64,000 nucleotides of DNA from Mesorhizobium sp. M1B.F.Ca.ET.045.04.1.1 (GCF_003952465.1 NZ_CP034448.1:868001-932000); one strand, 5' to 3'; shown: positions 49,957 through 59,015, counted from the first letter of the stretch. Numbers and translations: made by a program. Notes: generated from the sequence alone by a model not told the origin.

Positions 49957-51807
49957 TTGAACCAGTCGCTTCAACCTCAAGCGAAGGCCCTGCCGGGCGA
50001 GACCTGGGCGATCCTGCGCCGCATCATCGCCGAGAACGGCCGCGAATACCGCTGGGCCTATGTGGTGGCCATCACCTGCTCGCTGGTCGTTTCGGGCACG
50101 ACGGCCTTCGCCGCCTGGATCATGAGCCCGGTCGTCAACCAGATCTTCTATGATCGACGCGGCGATCTGATCTTCCTGATCTGCGCGGGCATCATGGCTT
50201 CTTTCGTGTTGCGCGGAATTGCCACCTACGGCCAGGCGGTGACGCTGGCGAGAATCGGCAACAATCTGGTTGCGCGCTACCAGCGCCGAATCTTCGACCA
50301 TCTTATGAAGCTCGGGGTCGGCTTCTTCACCGACACGCGTTCGGGTCAGCTCGCGGCGCGGGTCAACGAGAACATCAACGGCATCCGCGATCTTCTGTCG
50401 ATGACGCTGACCTCGATCGCGCGCGATGCGGTATCGCTGATAGGCCTGATCGGCATCATGATCTATCAGGACCCGCTGTTGTCGCTGTCCTCGTTGCTGA
50501 TCGGGCCGCCGCTGATCTGGGCCGTCGTCTACCTGCAGCGCCGGGTGCGGCGCATCTCGCGCGAATCCGTGCAGATCAACTCGCGGCTGATCGGCGCCAT
50601 GCAGGAAGCGACGCAAGGCATTGCCATCGTCAAGGCCTTCACCATGGAGGAGGAGCTTGCGCGCCGCATCGGCCAGCTCTCCGAGAGCGCCGAGCAGCGC
50701 GGCAACAAGATCGCCCGCGTCTCGGAGCGGCTGACGCCGATCTCCGACTTGCTGGCCGGCCTCGCCGTCACCGGCGTCATCGCCTATTCCGGCTACCGCG
50801 CGCTGGTGCTGGGCCAGCCTCCGGGCGCGGTCTTCTCCTTCATCACCGCGCTGATCCTCGCCTATGATCCGGCACGGCGGCTGGCGCGCATGCAGGTGGG
50901 CATGGAGCGGTCGTTGGTCAATGCGCGCATGATCTACGAGCTGCTCGACCTCGAGCCGCAGCAGGGCGACGCGCCCGGCGCGGCCGAGGCCAGGATCGCC
51001 AGCGGCGAGGTGCGCTTCGACAACGTCACCTTCGGTTACAGCGCCGACATGCCGGTGCTGCGGAACCTGAGCTTCACCGCCGCCGCCGGCAAGGTGACGG
51101 CGATCGTCGGCGCCTCCGGTGCCGGCAAGTCGACGCTGGTGGCACTCTTGCAGCGCTTCTATGACGTCGATAGCGGCAGCATCGTTGTCGACGGCCAGGA
51201 CATCGCCAAGGTAACCAAGCAGTCGCTGCGCGGCTCGATCGCCTATGTCTCGCAGGCGCCCTATCTGTTCGAAGGCACGATCCGCGACAACATTCGCTAC
51301 GGACGGCTTTCCGCCTCGGACGCCGAGATCGAGCTGGCGGCGAGCCAGGCGGCGGCCGACGACTTCATCCGCCAGCAGCCGCAGGGCTACGACACGCCGG
51401 TCGGCGAAAACGGCGTGACGCTGTCGGGCGGCCAGCGCCAGCGCGTCTCGATCGCCCGCGCCATCGTGCGCCAGGCGCCGATCCTTTTGCTCGACGAGGC
51501 GACGTCGGCGCTCGACAACGAGGCGGAAGCGCGCGTCCAGGAAGCGCTGACCCATGTCATGGAAGGGCGTACCACGATCGTCATCGCGCACCGGCTGTCG
51601 ACGGTGGTCAATGCCGACCACATCATCGTGCTGGAAGAAGGCCGGCTGGTCGAGGAAGGCACGCATGCCGCGCTGATGGCCGACCCGCACAGCGTCTATG
51701 CCCGCTTCCACCGGGTGCAGGGCAAGAAGGGGCTGGGGCTTGTCGATGACGCCAAGCCAATCCAAACTCCGCAGCGCGCGAAGAAGGCCGTCAGGAGAAG
51801 CGCATGA
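49957..51807 (+). CDS. ABC transporter, fused permease-ATPase (MsbA-like exporter)
   Basis: Half-size ABC exporter of 616 residues: an N-terminal membrane domain with six helices (about residues 35-320) and a C-terminal nucleotide-binding domain. Walker A is GASGAGKST (about 385-393), Q-loop [15 protein letters not shown] ([10 protein letters not shown]), signature LSGGQRQR (about 489-496), Walker [13 protein letters not shown] and H-loop IAHRLST. The sequence resembles MsbA/lipid A exporters and rhizobial multidrug ABC proteins (for example in coupling helices [20 protein letters not shown]). The start is TTG at 49957 with a weak ribosome site; it is the only start that gives a full N-terminus. 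The stop overlaps dapB by four bases. Substrate not certain. Confidence 0.9.
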   Translation: MNQSLQPQAKALPGETWAILRRIIAENGREYRWAYVVAITCSLVVSGTTAFAAWIMSPVVNQIFYDRRGDLIFLICAGIMASFVLRGIATYGQAVTLARIGNNLVARYQRRIFDHLMKLGVGFFTDTRSGQLAARVNENINGIRDLLSMTLTSIARDAVSLIGLIGIMIYQDPLLSLSSLLIGPPLIWAVVYLQRRVRRISRESVQINSRLIGAMQEATQGIAIVKAFTMEEELARRIGQLSESAEQRGNKIARVSERLTPISDLLAGLAVTGVIAYSGYRALVLGQPPGAVFSFITALILAYDPARRLARMQVGMERSLVNARMIYELLDLEPQQGDAPGAAEARIASGEVRFDNVTFGYSADMPVLRNLSFTAAAGKVTAIVGASGAGKSTLVALLQRFYDVDSGSIVVDGQDIAKVTKQSLRGSIAYVSQAPYLFEGTIRDNIRYGRLSASDAEIELAASQAAADDFIRQQPQGYDTPVGENGVTLSGGQRQRVSIARAIVRQAPILLLDEATSALDNEAEARVQEALTHVMEGRTTIVIAHRLSTVVNADHIIVLEEGRLVEEGTHAALMADPHSVYARFHRVQGKKGLGLVDDAKPIQTPQRAKKAVRRSA

Positions 51808-52625
51808 GCGAAGCGGGCGACATGGGCCTGGTGGTGGTGGGTGCGGCCGGCCGCATGGGCCAGACGCTGATCCGCGCCATCCACACGATTCCGGGTGCAA
51901 GAGTAGCCGGCGCCGTTGAAAGGGCAGGTTCGCCCTATCTCGGCAAGGATGCCGGCGAGCTTGCCGGCATCGGCATCATCAACGTGCCGATCGTCGACGA
52001 CCCGCTGCCGGCCTTCGCCAAGGCCGATGGCGTGCTCGATTTCACGGCGCCCAAGGCAAGCGTCGAATTCGCCGGCTACGCCGCGCAGGCGCGCATCGTC
52101 CATGTCATCGGCACGACCGGCTGCTCGGCCGACGACGATGCGAAGATCGCGGCCGCAGCCCGCCATGCGACGATCGTCAAATCCGGCAATATGAGCCTAG
52201 GCGTCAACCTTTTGGCGGTGCTGGTGGAGCAGGCGGCCCGCGCGCTCGACAGCGAAGATTTCGACATCGAGATCCTGGAGATGCACCACAAGCACAAGGT
52301 CGACGCGCCGTCGGGCACGGCGCTGCTGCTCGGCGAGGCGGCGGCGAAGGGCAGGGAGATCGCGCTCGAGGACAACAGCGTGCGGGTGCGCGACGGCCAC
52401 ACCGGCGTGCGCAAGACCGGCGCGATCGGCTTCGCCACGCTGCGCGGCGGCTCGGTGGTCGGAGAGCACAGCGTGATCCTGGCCGGCACCGGCGAGCGCA
52501 TCACGCTCTCCCATCAGGCCGAGGACCGGGCGATCTTTGCCCGGGGCGCGGTCAAGGCGGCGCTTTGGGCGCGCGGCAAGAAGCCGGGCCTTTATTCCAT
52601 GCGGGACGTGCTCGGCCTGAGCTGA
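51804..52625 (+). CDS. dapB: 4-hydroxy-tetrahydrodipicolinate reductase
   Basis: Enzyme of 273 residues for the second committed step of lysine and meso-diaminopimelate synthesis, NAD(P)H-dependent. The nucleotide loop is [16 protein letters not shown], followed by the conserved [17 protein letters not shown] and [13 protein letters not shown]. The active-site motif is [20 protein letters not shown] (about 157-176), containing the HHxxKxDAPSGTA signature. The C-terminal oligomerisation region is [20 protein letters not shown]. The start is within the ABC gene stop (ATGA), and gpmA follows 29 bases later. DapB acts in the cytosol on the DapA product. Confidence 0.96.
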   Translation: MSEAGDMGLVVVGAAGRMGQTLIRAIHTIPGARVAGAVERAGSPYLGKDAGELAGIGIINVPIVDDPLPAFAKADGVLDFTAPKASVEFAGYAAQARIVHVIGTTGCSADDDAKIAAAARHATIVKSGNMSLGVNLLAVLVEQAARALDSEDFDIEILEMHHKHKVDAPSGTALLLGEAAAKGREIALEDNSVRVRDGHTGVRKTGAIGFATLRGGSVVGEHSVILAGTGERITLSHQAEDRAIFARGAVKAALWARGKKPGLYSMRDVLGLS

Positions 52626-52654
52626 GCACCCCAAATCCGAAACAAGGAGCAAAC

Positions 52655-53275
52655 ATGTCGGGAACTCTCGTGCTCGTGCGCCACGGCCAGAGCGAATGGA
52701 ACCTGAAGAACCTGTTCACCGGCTGGCGCGACGTGGGTCTGACCGAGCAAGGCAACGCTGAAGCGCTTGCCGCCGGCGAGAAGCTCAAGGCGCGCGGGCT
52801 GAAATTCGACATCGCCTACACCTCGGCGCTGAAGCGGGCGCAGAACACCTGCCAGATCATCCTTGACGTGGTCGGCCAGGGCGATCTGAAGACCATCCGC
52901 GACCAGGCGCTCAACGAACGCGACTACGGCGACCTCTCCGGCCTCAACAAGGACGACGCGCGCAAGAAATGGGGCGAGGAGCAGGTGCATATCTGGCGCC
53001 GCTCCTACGACGTCGCGCCGCCCGGCGGCGAAAGCCTGAAGGACACCGGCGCGCGCGTGTGGCCCTATTACCTGCACGACGTGCAGCCGCACGTGCTGCG
53101 CGGCGAAACCGTGCTGGTCGCCGCGCACGGCAATTCGCTGCGCGCGCTGATCATGGCGCTGGACGGCAAGAGCGGCGAAGAGATCGTCAAGCTCGAGCTC
53201 GGCACCGGCGTACCTGTGATCTACAAGCTCAACGCCGATTCGACGGTGGCGAAGAAGGAAGTGCTGGAGGGGTGA
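52655..53275 (+). CDS. gpmA: 2,3-bisphosphoglycerate-dependent phosphoglycerate mutase
   Basis: Glycolytic mutase of 206 residues in the histidine phosphatase superfamily. The phospho-His motif is [20 protein letters not shown] (RHG, His10). Next come [37 protein letters not shown], and [20 protein letters not shown] with the second catalytic His. It is shorter than E. coli GpmA (about 250), as is typical for Rhizobiales. ATG 52655 has AAGGAGC upstream. It is the last gene of the glk to gpmA group; a repeat and tRNA-Leu follow. Confidence 0.94.
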   Translation: MSGTLVLVRHGQSEWNLKNLFTGWRDVGLTEQGNAEALAAGEKLKARGLKFDIAYTSALKRAQNTCQIILDVVGQGDLKTIRDQALNERDYGDLSGLNKDDARKKWGEEQVHIWRRSYDVAPPGGESLKDTGARVWPYYLHDVQPHVLRGETVLVAAHGNSLRALIMALDGKSGEEIVKLELGTGVPVIYKLNADSTVAKKEVLEG

Positions 53276-53370
53276 GGGCTCCTCGCCTCCTTACGGCGAC
53301 CATCGGATCGATGGGCAGCCTCTCGGGCCAGTAGTTTCAGGTTTGAATTCCGTCCCGCCCTTATCTGTTC

Positions 53371-53565
53371 AGCGTTTGCGCCGCCCCTCACCTGCCTGCC
53401 GGCATCCTCTCCCCGTATAGTGACGGGGAGAGGGGCGCTCTCATCGCCGCTTTCGCCAATCGCCAGCGTTGCAAGAAGGGAGCCGGCATTGCGGCCAGCC
53501 CCTTCTCCCCGTCACTATACGGGGAGAAGTGCCCGGCAGGGCGATGAGGGGCGGCGCCGACGCCG
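53371..53565. repeat. Type A intergenic repeat, complete element
   Basis: Left arm GCGTTTGCGCCGCCCCTCAC, CTGCCGGCATC, hairpin CTCCCCGTATAGTGACGGGG; core TTTCGCCAATCGCCAGCGTT then GCAAG (53451-53475); right arm with CCGTCACTATACGGGGAGAA ending GGGGCGGCGCCGACGCC. It lies in the 415-base gap between gpmA and the tRNA; the rest of the gap holds the tRNA promoter region and no gene. Confidence 0.85.
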
Positions 53566-53690
53566 GCAATTAACATCAACAGCGCAGCTTCGCCGAAGAT
53601 CGGCCGTTCCTATCTTGAGCCGGCATCGGCAGCCCCTCGAAAAAAGCGCGTTGACACGCTTCGATTGCCCGCTTACATGAGCGCCCACCA

Positions 53691-53775
53691 GCCCAGATGG
53701 CGGAATTGGTAGACGCGCACGGTTCAGGTCCGTGTTCCGCAAGGAGTGGAGGTTCGAGTCCTCTTCTGGGCACCA
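53691..53775 (+). tRNA. tRNA-Leu, anticodon CAG
   Basis: Cloverleaf readable by eye. Acceptor stem GCCCAGA (53691-53697) pairs with TCTGGGC (53765-53771). The anticodon arm is CACGG-TTCAGGT-CCGTG, with anticodon CAG at 53725-53727. A long variable arm (GTTCCGCAAGGAGTGG region) is typical of class II tRNA-Leu. The T-arm GGTTCGAGTCC is present, and the discriminator A plus an encoded CCA end at 53775. No integrase gene is adjacent, so it shows no sign of being used as an attachment site here. Confidence 0.96.
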
Positions 53776-53808
53776 AATTCCCGTTTCAGACGTTCTGACG
53801 CGATGAGC

Positions 53809-53836
53809 AAAAAGCCCGGATTTTCCGGGCTTTTTT
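53809..53836 (+). terminator. Rho-independent terminator after tRNA-Leu
   Basis: AAAAA GCCCGGA TTT TCCGGGC TTTTTT: a perfect 7-bp GC-rich stem with a 3-base loop followed by a T run, 33 bases after the tRNA. The A run before and T run after make it potentially bidirectional. Confidence 0.93.
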
Positions 53837-53900
53837 GTGCCCTGCAACTCGCCTCGGGTTGAACCGTTCCTATCTTGTCGTGTTAACCCGAGGTTCCGGG

Positions 53901-54620
53901 ATGCCCAAGCCATTCAAGGAATGGAAGGTTCTGCCACACGGCAGGCTCACTCCTGTCGACGACAATATTCTGACGGTGACCGGCGACATACCGATGCCCG
54001 TCGGCAACATGAAACGGCGCATGACTGTGGTGCGATTGCGCGACCAACGGCTCGTTATCTTCAGCGCCATCGCGCTTGACGACGAACAGATGCGCGCGAT
54101 CGAGGCCTTCGGCCAGCCCGCCTTCCTGATCGTCCCTAATGATCATCACCGGCTCGATGCAAAGCCATGGAAGGACCGCTATCCCTCCCTTCAGGTGATT
54201 GCACCGCTGGGCGCGCTTAACAGTGTCGAGAAGGCGGTACATATCGATGCGACACGCGGTGACTTTGGCGATCCCGACGTCAAGCTCATCACCGTCCCCG
54301 GAACCCGCGATCGCGAAGCGGCGCTGCAGGTTCACGGACCAAACGGCACGACGCTCGTTCTCAATGACGTCGTCGGCAACATCCGCGATGCAACCGGCTT
54401 TGCAGGCTGGGCATTGCGCATGATGGGATTTGCCGGTGATGAGCCGCATATACCCTGGCCGGTCAAGCTGGCGATGGTCGGCGACAAGGCGGCACTCGCA
54501 GCGCAATTGAGACGATGGGCGGAACAGCCGGCGCTCAAGCGCATCCTTGTTTCGCATGGCTCCGCCATCGCCGATGATCCGCAGGGGGCGCTGCGCAAGC
54601 TTGCGACGTCGCTCGGATAG
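53901..54620 (+). CDS. DUF4336-like protein (degenerate metallo-beta-lactamase fold)
   Basis: Protein of 239 residues: MPKPFKEWKVLPHGRLTPVD, then NILTVTGDIPMPVGNMKRRM, LRDQRLVIFSAIALDDEQMR and FLIVPNDHHRLDAKPWKDRY. The overall plan resembles the DUF4336 family, which has the metallo-beta-lactamase fold without a full set of zinc ligands (only the NDHHRLD cluster recalls HxHxDH). The C-terminal HGSAIADDPQGALRKLA is another fold landmark. The ATG at 53901 follows a weak AGG. It is monocistronic after the tRNA terminator. Enzymatic activity unknown. Confidence 0.75.
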   Translation: MPKPFKEWKVLPHGRLTPVDDNILTVTGDIPMPVGNMKRRMTVVRLRDQRLVIFSAIALDDEQMRAIEAFGQPAFLIVPNDHHRLDAKPWKDRYPSLQVIAPLGALNSVEKAVHIDATRGDFGDPDVKLITVPGTRDREAALQVHGPNGTTLVLNDVVGNIRDATGFAGWALRMMGFAGDEPHIPWPVKLAMVGDKAALAAQLRRWAEQPALKRILVSHGSAIADDPQGALRKLATSLG

Positions 54621-54663
54621 CGGTTGGAATTGCGTCGAAAAGTGATGCGCGCCTCTCCTGGGC

Positions 54664-54753
54664 ACCATCCTTCGCTCTTCGAGCTTCGGATGGCAGGCCA
54701 CCCGGCGTTATAAGAGCGAAGGATGGTCCTCCGAAGCCTTTGGCGAAGGAGGA
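54664..54753. repeat. Inverted repeat between convergent genes
   Basis: ACCATCCTTCGCTCTT (54664-54679) and AAGAGCGAAGGATGGT (54712-54727) are perfect 16-base inverted copies around a 32-base loop. Directly after lies TCCTCC-GAAGCCTTTGGCGAA-GGAGGA, a second small dyad. It lies between two convergent genes, a likely transcription end or another mobile palindrome. Confidence 0.7.
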
Positions 54754-54761
54754 TCCGCCGG

Positions 54762-55535
54762 CTATTCGCGCTTGGCTGTGATGATCCACGCCCGCGAGTC
54801 GAACAGCACGCCCCCTGAGGTCATATGCGCCGCCAGCATGTCGCGCAGCCGCTTCGACACCTTGCCTGGCGGCTCGGTCGCGTGCGCGAGCGCCTCCTTG
54901 ACCATCTGGAAGCTGGAGAGAGCGCCAAACGCGGCATCGACGTCCGGCCCGTAATAGACCGGCTCATGCACCTCAGTGAAGGCGATGGACTTAAACCCGG
55001 CCGCGCTCAGAAGCGTCCTGGCGACGGCAGCGTCCCCGAGTGAAAACGCCATGGGGACATCCCCGGACGGCGTGCTTTCCGGGTTCAGTGCTTGCTGAAT
55101 GGCTCCTGACCACTCGTTACGCTCCTGGCTCTGCCAGACCATCCACACAAGGCGCGCGCCGGGCCGCAACGCCTGGGCGATATTGGCGAATGCCGCAGGC
55201 GGATCGACAAAGAACATCGTCCCGAAGCGGCTGATGCAAACATCGAAACTGGCAGCGGGGAATGCGTGCGATTGCGCATCTCCCTGCTCGAAGGTCACGT
55301 TCCGCAGTCCTTCTTCGGCGCAACGTCGCCGCGCCACTTCGAGCATCTGCGCGGACGTATCGACGCCGACCACCTCTCCGTCGACGGCGACGCGTGCGGC
55401 CTCGCGGGCCGTTAGTCCCGCACCGCAGCCGATGTCGAGCACGCGGTAACGTGTTCCGATGTCGGCGGCCGCCCTGAGGTGCCGATTATGCCGTGCCAGT
55501 TCCGCGTCGTAAAAGTCGGCACAATCCGCTGCCAT
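54762..55535 (-). CDS. Class I SAM-dependent methyltransferase
   Basis: Methyltransferase of 257 residues. SAM motif I is VLDIGCGAGLTAREAARV, followed by GEVVGVDTSAQMLEVARRRC (motif II acidic residue), NVTFEQGDAQSHAFPAASFD (motif III) and CISRFGTMFFVDPPAAFANI. These fit the UbiE/Methyltransf_25 type. The ATG at 55535 was preferred (MAADCADFYDAELARHN); a GTG at 55574 or the ATG at 55655 would extend it without support. The substrate is a small molecule, unknown. It is divergent from the FAD oxidoreductase gene and convergent with the DUF4336 gene. Confidence 0.83.
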   Translation of the reverse strand: MAADCADFYDAELARHNRHLRAAADIGTRYRVLDIGCGAGLTAREAARVAVDGEVVGVDTSAQMLEVARRRCAEEGLRNVTFEQGDAQSHAFPAASFDVCISRFGTMFFVDPPAAFANIAQALRPGARLVWMVWQSQERNEWSGAIQQALNPESTPSGDVPMAFSLGDAAVARTLLSAAGFKSIAFTEVHEPVYYGPDVDAAFGALSSFQMVKEALAHATEPPGKVSKRLRDMLAAHMTSGGVLFDSRAWIITAKRE

Positions 55536-55695
55536 CGCACCCACCGGCTCTATCGTTGCAGCACCGAGACTCACTTTTGAGCGCGGTATTGAAGTGTAGC
55601 AAGCGCGAAAAAGGGTGACAGGTGCGAAACCACTCTGCCGGTCAGCGCCAAACAAACCGCTTCAAACCCCGCGGACGCTCCGCTACGGTTCGCCC

Positions 55696-57384
55696 ATGGC
55701 CCCGACCGTCAGTCCGACCATCGCCGCCCGCCGCGACCAGATGTTCCCAGTCCTCGCCGATGCGGACATCGAGCGCATGCGCCGCTTCGGCGAAGGCCGC
55801 ACCTATGCCGCCGGCGAGCATATCGTCACGGCCGGCACGGTTTCGCCCGGGCTGATCCTCATCCTGTCGGGCAAGGTCGACATCACGCAGGCCGGTGGGC
55901 TTGGCCCGCGCGAGGCGATCATCACCTATGGCGCCGGCAATTTCATCGGCGAGCTGGCCCAGCTCTCGAGCCGTCCGTCGCTGGTCAATGCCGAAGCGAG
56001 GGAGCCGGTCGAGGCCATCGTCATCCCCTCGCAGCGGCTGCGCGACCTGATGGTGCAGGAGGCGAATCTCGGCGAGCGCATCATGCGGGCATTGATCCTG
56101 CGCCGCGTCGGCCTGCTCGAGAGCGGCGCCAGCGGGCCGATCGTCATCGGCCCTCCCGGCAATGGCGACGTGCTGCGGCTGCAAGGTTTTCTCAGCCGCA
56201 GCGGCCTGCCGCATCGCGCGCTCGATTCCGACACCGACCCCTGCGCCAAGACGCTGATCGAGCGTTTCCATGTCGATCCGCACCATTTGCCGATCGTGCT
56301 CTGCCCGAACGGCAAGCTGCTGCACAATCCGGGCGAGAGCGACCTCGCCCGCTGCGTCGGCCTGCTGCGGCCGGTCGATGCCGACAAGGTCTACGACGTG
56401 GCCATCGTCGGCGCGGGACCGGCGGGGCTTGCGGCCGCGGTCTATGCCGCCTCCGAAGGGCTGTCGACGATCGTGCTCGACTGCCGCGCCTTCGGCGGCC
56501 AGGCAGGCGCGTCCTCACGCATCGAAAACTATCTCGGCTTTCCGACCGGCATCACGGGCATGGCGCTGATGGCGCGCGCCTACAACCAGGCGCAAAAATT
56601 CGGCGTCGAGATGGTGATCCCCGATGAGGCGAAGCTGCTCGGCGCCGCCGACGACATGCCCGGCTACCGGCTCGACGTCGGCGACGGCGAGACCGTGCGC
56701 ACTCGCACCGTGGTGATCGCCAGCGGCGCGCGCTATCGCCGCCTCGATATCGCCAACCTGGCGCAGTCCGAGGGGACGTCCGTGCATTACTGGGCCTCGC
56801 CGATCGAGGCACGTCTTTGCCGGGAGCAGGAGGTGGCGCTGGTCGGCGCCGGCAATTCGGCTGGGCAGGCGGCAGTCTATCTGGCGAGCCAGGTGCGCAA
56901 GGTGACGCTTTTGGCACGGCGCGACAGCCTCGACGCCACCATGTCGCGCTATCTGGTCGAGCGCATAGAGGCGCAGCCGAACATCGAGGTGCTGACCGGA
57001 ACCGAGATCGAGGCGCTGGATGGTCAGGAAGGCAATCTGGAGGAGGTGCGGTGGCGCAGCCGGGCGACCGGCGCGGCGACGACGCGCCCCATCCGCCATG
57101 TCTTCCTGTTCATCGGCGCCGATCCGAACACCGACTGGCTGGCGCGCTGCAACGTGGCGCTCGATGCCAAGGGTTTCGTGCGCACCGGGCCGGACGTCGC
57201 GCCGGGGCATGGGCTGATGGAGACGAGCCGTAGCGGCGTGTTCGCCATCGGCGACGTTCGCTGCGGCTCGACCAAGCGCGTCGCGGCCGCCGTCGGCGAA
57301 GGCGCCCAGGTCGTGGCGGCATTGCATGGCTATCTGGCGCGGAACGGCCGCGCCATTGCGCCCGAACAAGCGAGGAGACCGTGA
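55696..57384 (+). CDS. Cyclic-nucleotide-binding domain/thioredoxin-reductase-like FAD oxidoreductase without CxxC
   Basis: Multidomain protein of 562 residues. Residues about 18-130 form a cyclic-nucleotide-binding (CAP_ED) domain (FGEGRTYAAGEHIVTAGTVS, then GAGNFIGELAQLSSRPSLVN). Residues about 148-228 look like a thioredoxin-fold spacer without redox cysteines (LPIVLCPNGKLLHNPGESDL). From about 234 there is a thioredoxin-reductase-like domain with FAD motif VAIVGAGPAGLAAAVYAASE, NADP motif VALVGAGNSAGQAAVYLASQ (about 380) and the FAD-binding C-terminal IGDVRCGSTKRVAAAVGEGA. At the place of the reductase CxxC the sequence reads HYWASPIEARLC, so the dithiol is absent. The stop overlaps the zinc-finger gene (TGATG). 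ATG 55696 chosen. Substrate unknown; second-messenger control is possible. Confidence 0.88.
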   Translation: MAPTVSPTIAARRDQMFPVLADADIERMRRFGEGRTYAAGEHIVTAGTVSPGLILILSGKVDITQAGGLGPREAIITYGAGNFIGELAQLSSRPSLVNAEAREPVEAIVIPSQRLRDLMVQEANLGERIMRALILRRVGLLESGASGPIVIGPPGNGDVLRLQGFLSRSGLPHRALDSDTDPCAKTLIERFHVDPHHLPIVLCPNGKLLHNPGESDLARCVGLLRPVDADKVYDVAIVGAGPAGLAAAVYAASEGLSTIVLDCRAFGGQAGASSRIENYLGFPTGITGMALMARAYNQAQKFGVEMVIPDEAKLLGAADDMPGYRLDVGDGETVRTRTVVIASGARYRRLDIANLAQSEGTSVHYWASPIEARLCREQEVALVGAGNSAGQAAVYLASQVRKVTLLARRDSLDATMSRYLVERIEAQPNIEVLTGTEIEALDGQEGNLEEVRWRSRATGAATTRPIRHVFLFIGADPNTDWLARCNVALDAKGFVRTGPDVAPGHGLMETSRSGVFAIGDVRCGSTKRVAAAVGEGAQVVAALHGYLARNGRAIAPEQARRP

Positions 57385-57689
57385 TGGACGAATGCAGGCA
57401 TACGGACGGCATCAAGGATGTCACGCCGAGCGCGCTTGGCTGCGAGGAATGCCTGAAGAGCGGATCCTGGTGGGTGCATCTCAGGCTCTGCCGCACCTGC
57501 GGTCACGTCGGCTGCTGCGACGACTCGCCGAACCGCCACGCCACCAAACATTTTCACGCCACCAAGCATCCGGTCATCGAAGGCTACGATCCGCCGGAGG
57601 GCTGGGGCTGGTGCTATGTCGACGAGGTTTTCATCGACCTCGGCGAGCGCACGACGCCGCAGAACGGCCCGATCCCAAGATTTGTTTGA
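57384..57689 (+). CDS. UBP-type zinc finger protein
   Basis: Protein of 101 residues consisting almost only of a ZnF-UBP domain, known from eukaryotic deubiquitinases where it binds the free C-terminal Gly-Gly of ubiquitin. Putative zinc ligands: Cys4 and His6, Cys20 and Cys23, Cys36 and Cys39, Cys44 or Cys45, and His52, His56, His58, His62 in RHATKHFHATKH. The start codon overlaps the stop of the FAD oxidoreductase, so both are made together. Bacterial versions are often paired with this type of oxidoreductase; the partner it binds is unknown, as this organism has no ubiquitin. It could be a domain that tethers the reductase. Confidence 0.88.
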   Translation: MDECRHTDGIKDVTPSALGCEECLKSGSWWVHLRLCRTCGHVGCCDDSPNRHATKHFHATKHPVIEGYDPPEGWGWCYVDEVFIDLGERTTPQNGPIPRFV

Positions 57690-57698
57690 GGTTGCTGA

Positions 57699-57896
57699 CT
57701 GAACAGGCCATCAAACAAGGCCCGCAAGCAGAAATCGGACACCCGCGTTGAGTTGAACAAGGTGCTCGATCGCACGCTTATCACGGTCTCGCCGGAGGCT
57801 TATGCGGAGCTTGTCACCCAACTCGATGCGCCGTCGAAGCTCAGCGAGAGGTTGAGCCGACTGATGAATGCGCCTCTGCCGTGGAAGAGCGACTAA
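57699..57896 (+). pseudogene. Remnant of a DUF1778 (TacA-type) antitoxin gene
   Basis: The frame from 57699 reads LNRPSNKARKQKSDTRVELN, then KVLDRTLITVSPEAYAELVT and QLDAPSKLSERLSRLMNAPL, PWKSD, then TAA at 57896. The second half matches the C-terminal toxin-contacting part of DUF1778 antitoxins, and the first part resembles their very N-terminus (SDTRVEL). The ribbon-helix-helix body between them is missing, and there is no start codon except a TTG at 57753. No GNAT toxin follows. This is best read as an internally deleted relic of a toxin-antitoxin pair. Confidence 0.6.
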
Positions 57897-57905
57897 GCGC
57901 GCTGC

Positions 57906-58079
57906 CTATTTCACCGAGCTGGTGACGGTCCGGTCTATTGCCGCGGGATCGCGGTCGTTGCCGGCGAGCGCGCCGATGATCAAAAGGCTGACGATGATCG
58001 GGACGAACAGAATGGCGACGCGCGCCTGCACGTAGAAAATGGCGCGCCATTCATTGCGCTTTTCGGGGCTGTCGTTCAT
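57906..58079 (-). CDS. Small single-span membrane protein
   Basis: Protein of 57 residues with one transmembrane helix: MNDSPEKRNEWRAIFYVQAR, then VAILFVPIIVSLLIIGALAG and a polar tail NDRDPAAIDRTVTSSVK. A charged N-terminus precedes the helix, so an N-in orientation is likely. The ATG at 58079 was chosen; the frame extends 19 codons upstream without hydrophobic or family features. Ribosome site weak (GAGTGAG). No family recognised. It lies between the antitoxin relic and the racemase-fold gene. Confidence 0.55.
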   Translation of the reverse strand: MNDSPEKRNEWRAIFYVQARVAILFVPIIVSLLIIGALAGNDRDPAAIDRTVTSSVK

Positions 58080-58193
58080 CGCGCTCACTCTGTCCTGCCT
58101 CCCCGGGGCGGGACATAGTAGCGAAGCGTTAAGCAACCTTTTCCGGAACCGTTAACCCCGACGTATTCCAACGCTCCGAATCCGAAAAAATGT

Positions 58194-59015
58194 TCAGTTT
58201 GCGGGCAGCGCGAACAGCCTTCCGCCCGCCGGCACGACGTCGTCGATGCCGGCGAGGCGCAGGCAGTGCCAGGCCATGGCGTGGTTGGAGGAGGTGACGG
58301 GAATGCCGATCTTCCGTTCCAGCCCCGCCACCGCCTCGGCGACGCGCAGGCTGGTGCAGGAGATGAAGATCGCGTCCACGCCCGGCGCCGCCGCCATGCG
58401 CTCGGCGGCCGCCTCGATCGAGGCGAGCGAGATGCGGGCCGCCTCGCGGTCGTCGCGTCGGTCGAAGGTGGCGACGGCTGATATGTCGAGGCCCCGACCG
58501 GTGAAGTAACTGACGAGGCCCCGGTTGATCTCGGGCGCATAAGGCGTCAGCAGCCCGATGCCCCTGGCGCCGAGCGCCTTGAACGCCGCAAGCGCCCCGG
58601 TAACCGGCGTGGTGCAGGCGACGCCCGGCCGCGCCTTCCTGATCTCGGCGAAGACGGCTTCCTCGCCGAGCGTCATGGTCGCCGAGGTGCAGCCGAAGCC
58701 GACGACGTCGAGCGGGATGCTGGGCAGGATGAGGTCGACGGTCGGCGCGATCCGCGGGCCGATGGCGCGCAGCGTGTCGGGCGTGATGTCGTTGTCGTTG
58801 AAGAGGCGGGCTTCGTAGAAGGCAACGCCCGGAATGCGCACCAGGGCGCGGAATTCATGCTCCAGCGTCTGGTCGGTGGCGAGGATCGCAAGCCCGATCG
58901 CCGCGCGCGAGGCGAGGCCGCCATCGAGCTCCGACGGCAATATGCCGAGATCGGCTGGCTTGGGGTCGACAGGTGCCGAAGAATGAAGGCGGGTAGCGGC
59001 TGCGCTGACGGACAT
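58194..59015 (-). CDS. Asp/Glu racemase superfamily protein (maleate isomerase/arylmalonate decarboxylase-like)
   Basis: Enzyme of 273 residues of the Asp/Glu/hydantoin racemase superfamily. The two catalytic cysteine positions are visible in FGCTSATMTLGEE and ISCTSLRVAEAVAGLERKIG. Further parts: LVRIPGVAFYEARLFNDNDI, CTTPVTGALAAFKALGARGI and LLTPYAPEINRGLVSYFTGR. Relatives include maleate cis-trans isomerase, arylmalonate decarboxylase and EutA-type proteins of ectoine degradation. The D-amino-acid dehydrogenase gene is 52 bases upstream on the same strand, so the two likely act in one route on D-amino acids or derivatives. Substrate undetermined. Confidence 0.82.
   Translation of the reverse strand: MSVSAAATRLHSSAPVDPKPADLGILPSELDGGLASRAAIGLAILATDQTLEHEFRALVRIPGVAFYEARLFNDNDITPDTLRAIGPRIAPTVDLILPSIPLDVVGFGCTSATMTLGEEAVFAEIRKARPGVACTTPVTGALAAFKALGARGIGLLTPYAPEINRGLVSYFTGRGLDISAVATFDRRDDREAARISLASIEAAAERMAAAPGVDAIFISCTSLRVAEAVAGLERKIGIPVTSSNHAMAWHCLRLAGIDDVVPAGGRLFALPAN

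Noticed and set aside
48604..51900. Open frame of 1098 codons on the minus strand
   Set aside because: It lies antisense to glk and the ABC exporter; composition is His/Arg/Asp-rich shadow sequence with no domain. High third-position GC leaves such frames open.
53691..53775. tRNA-Leu as attachment site of an integrated island
   Set aside because: No integrase and no duplicated tRNA 3' end were found on either side, and flanking genes are ordinary chromosomal ones.
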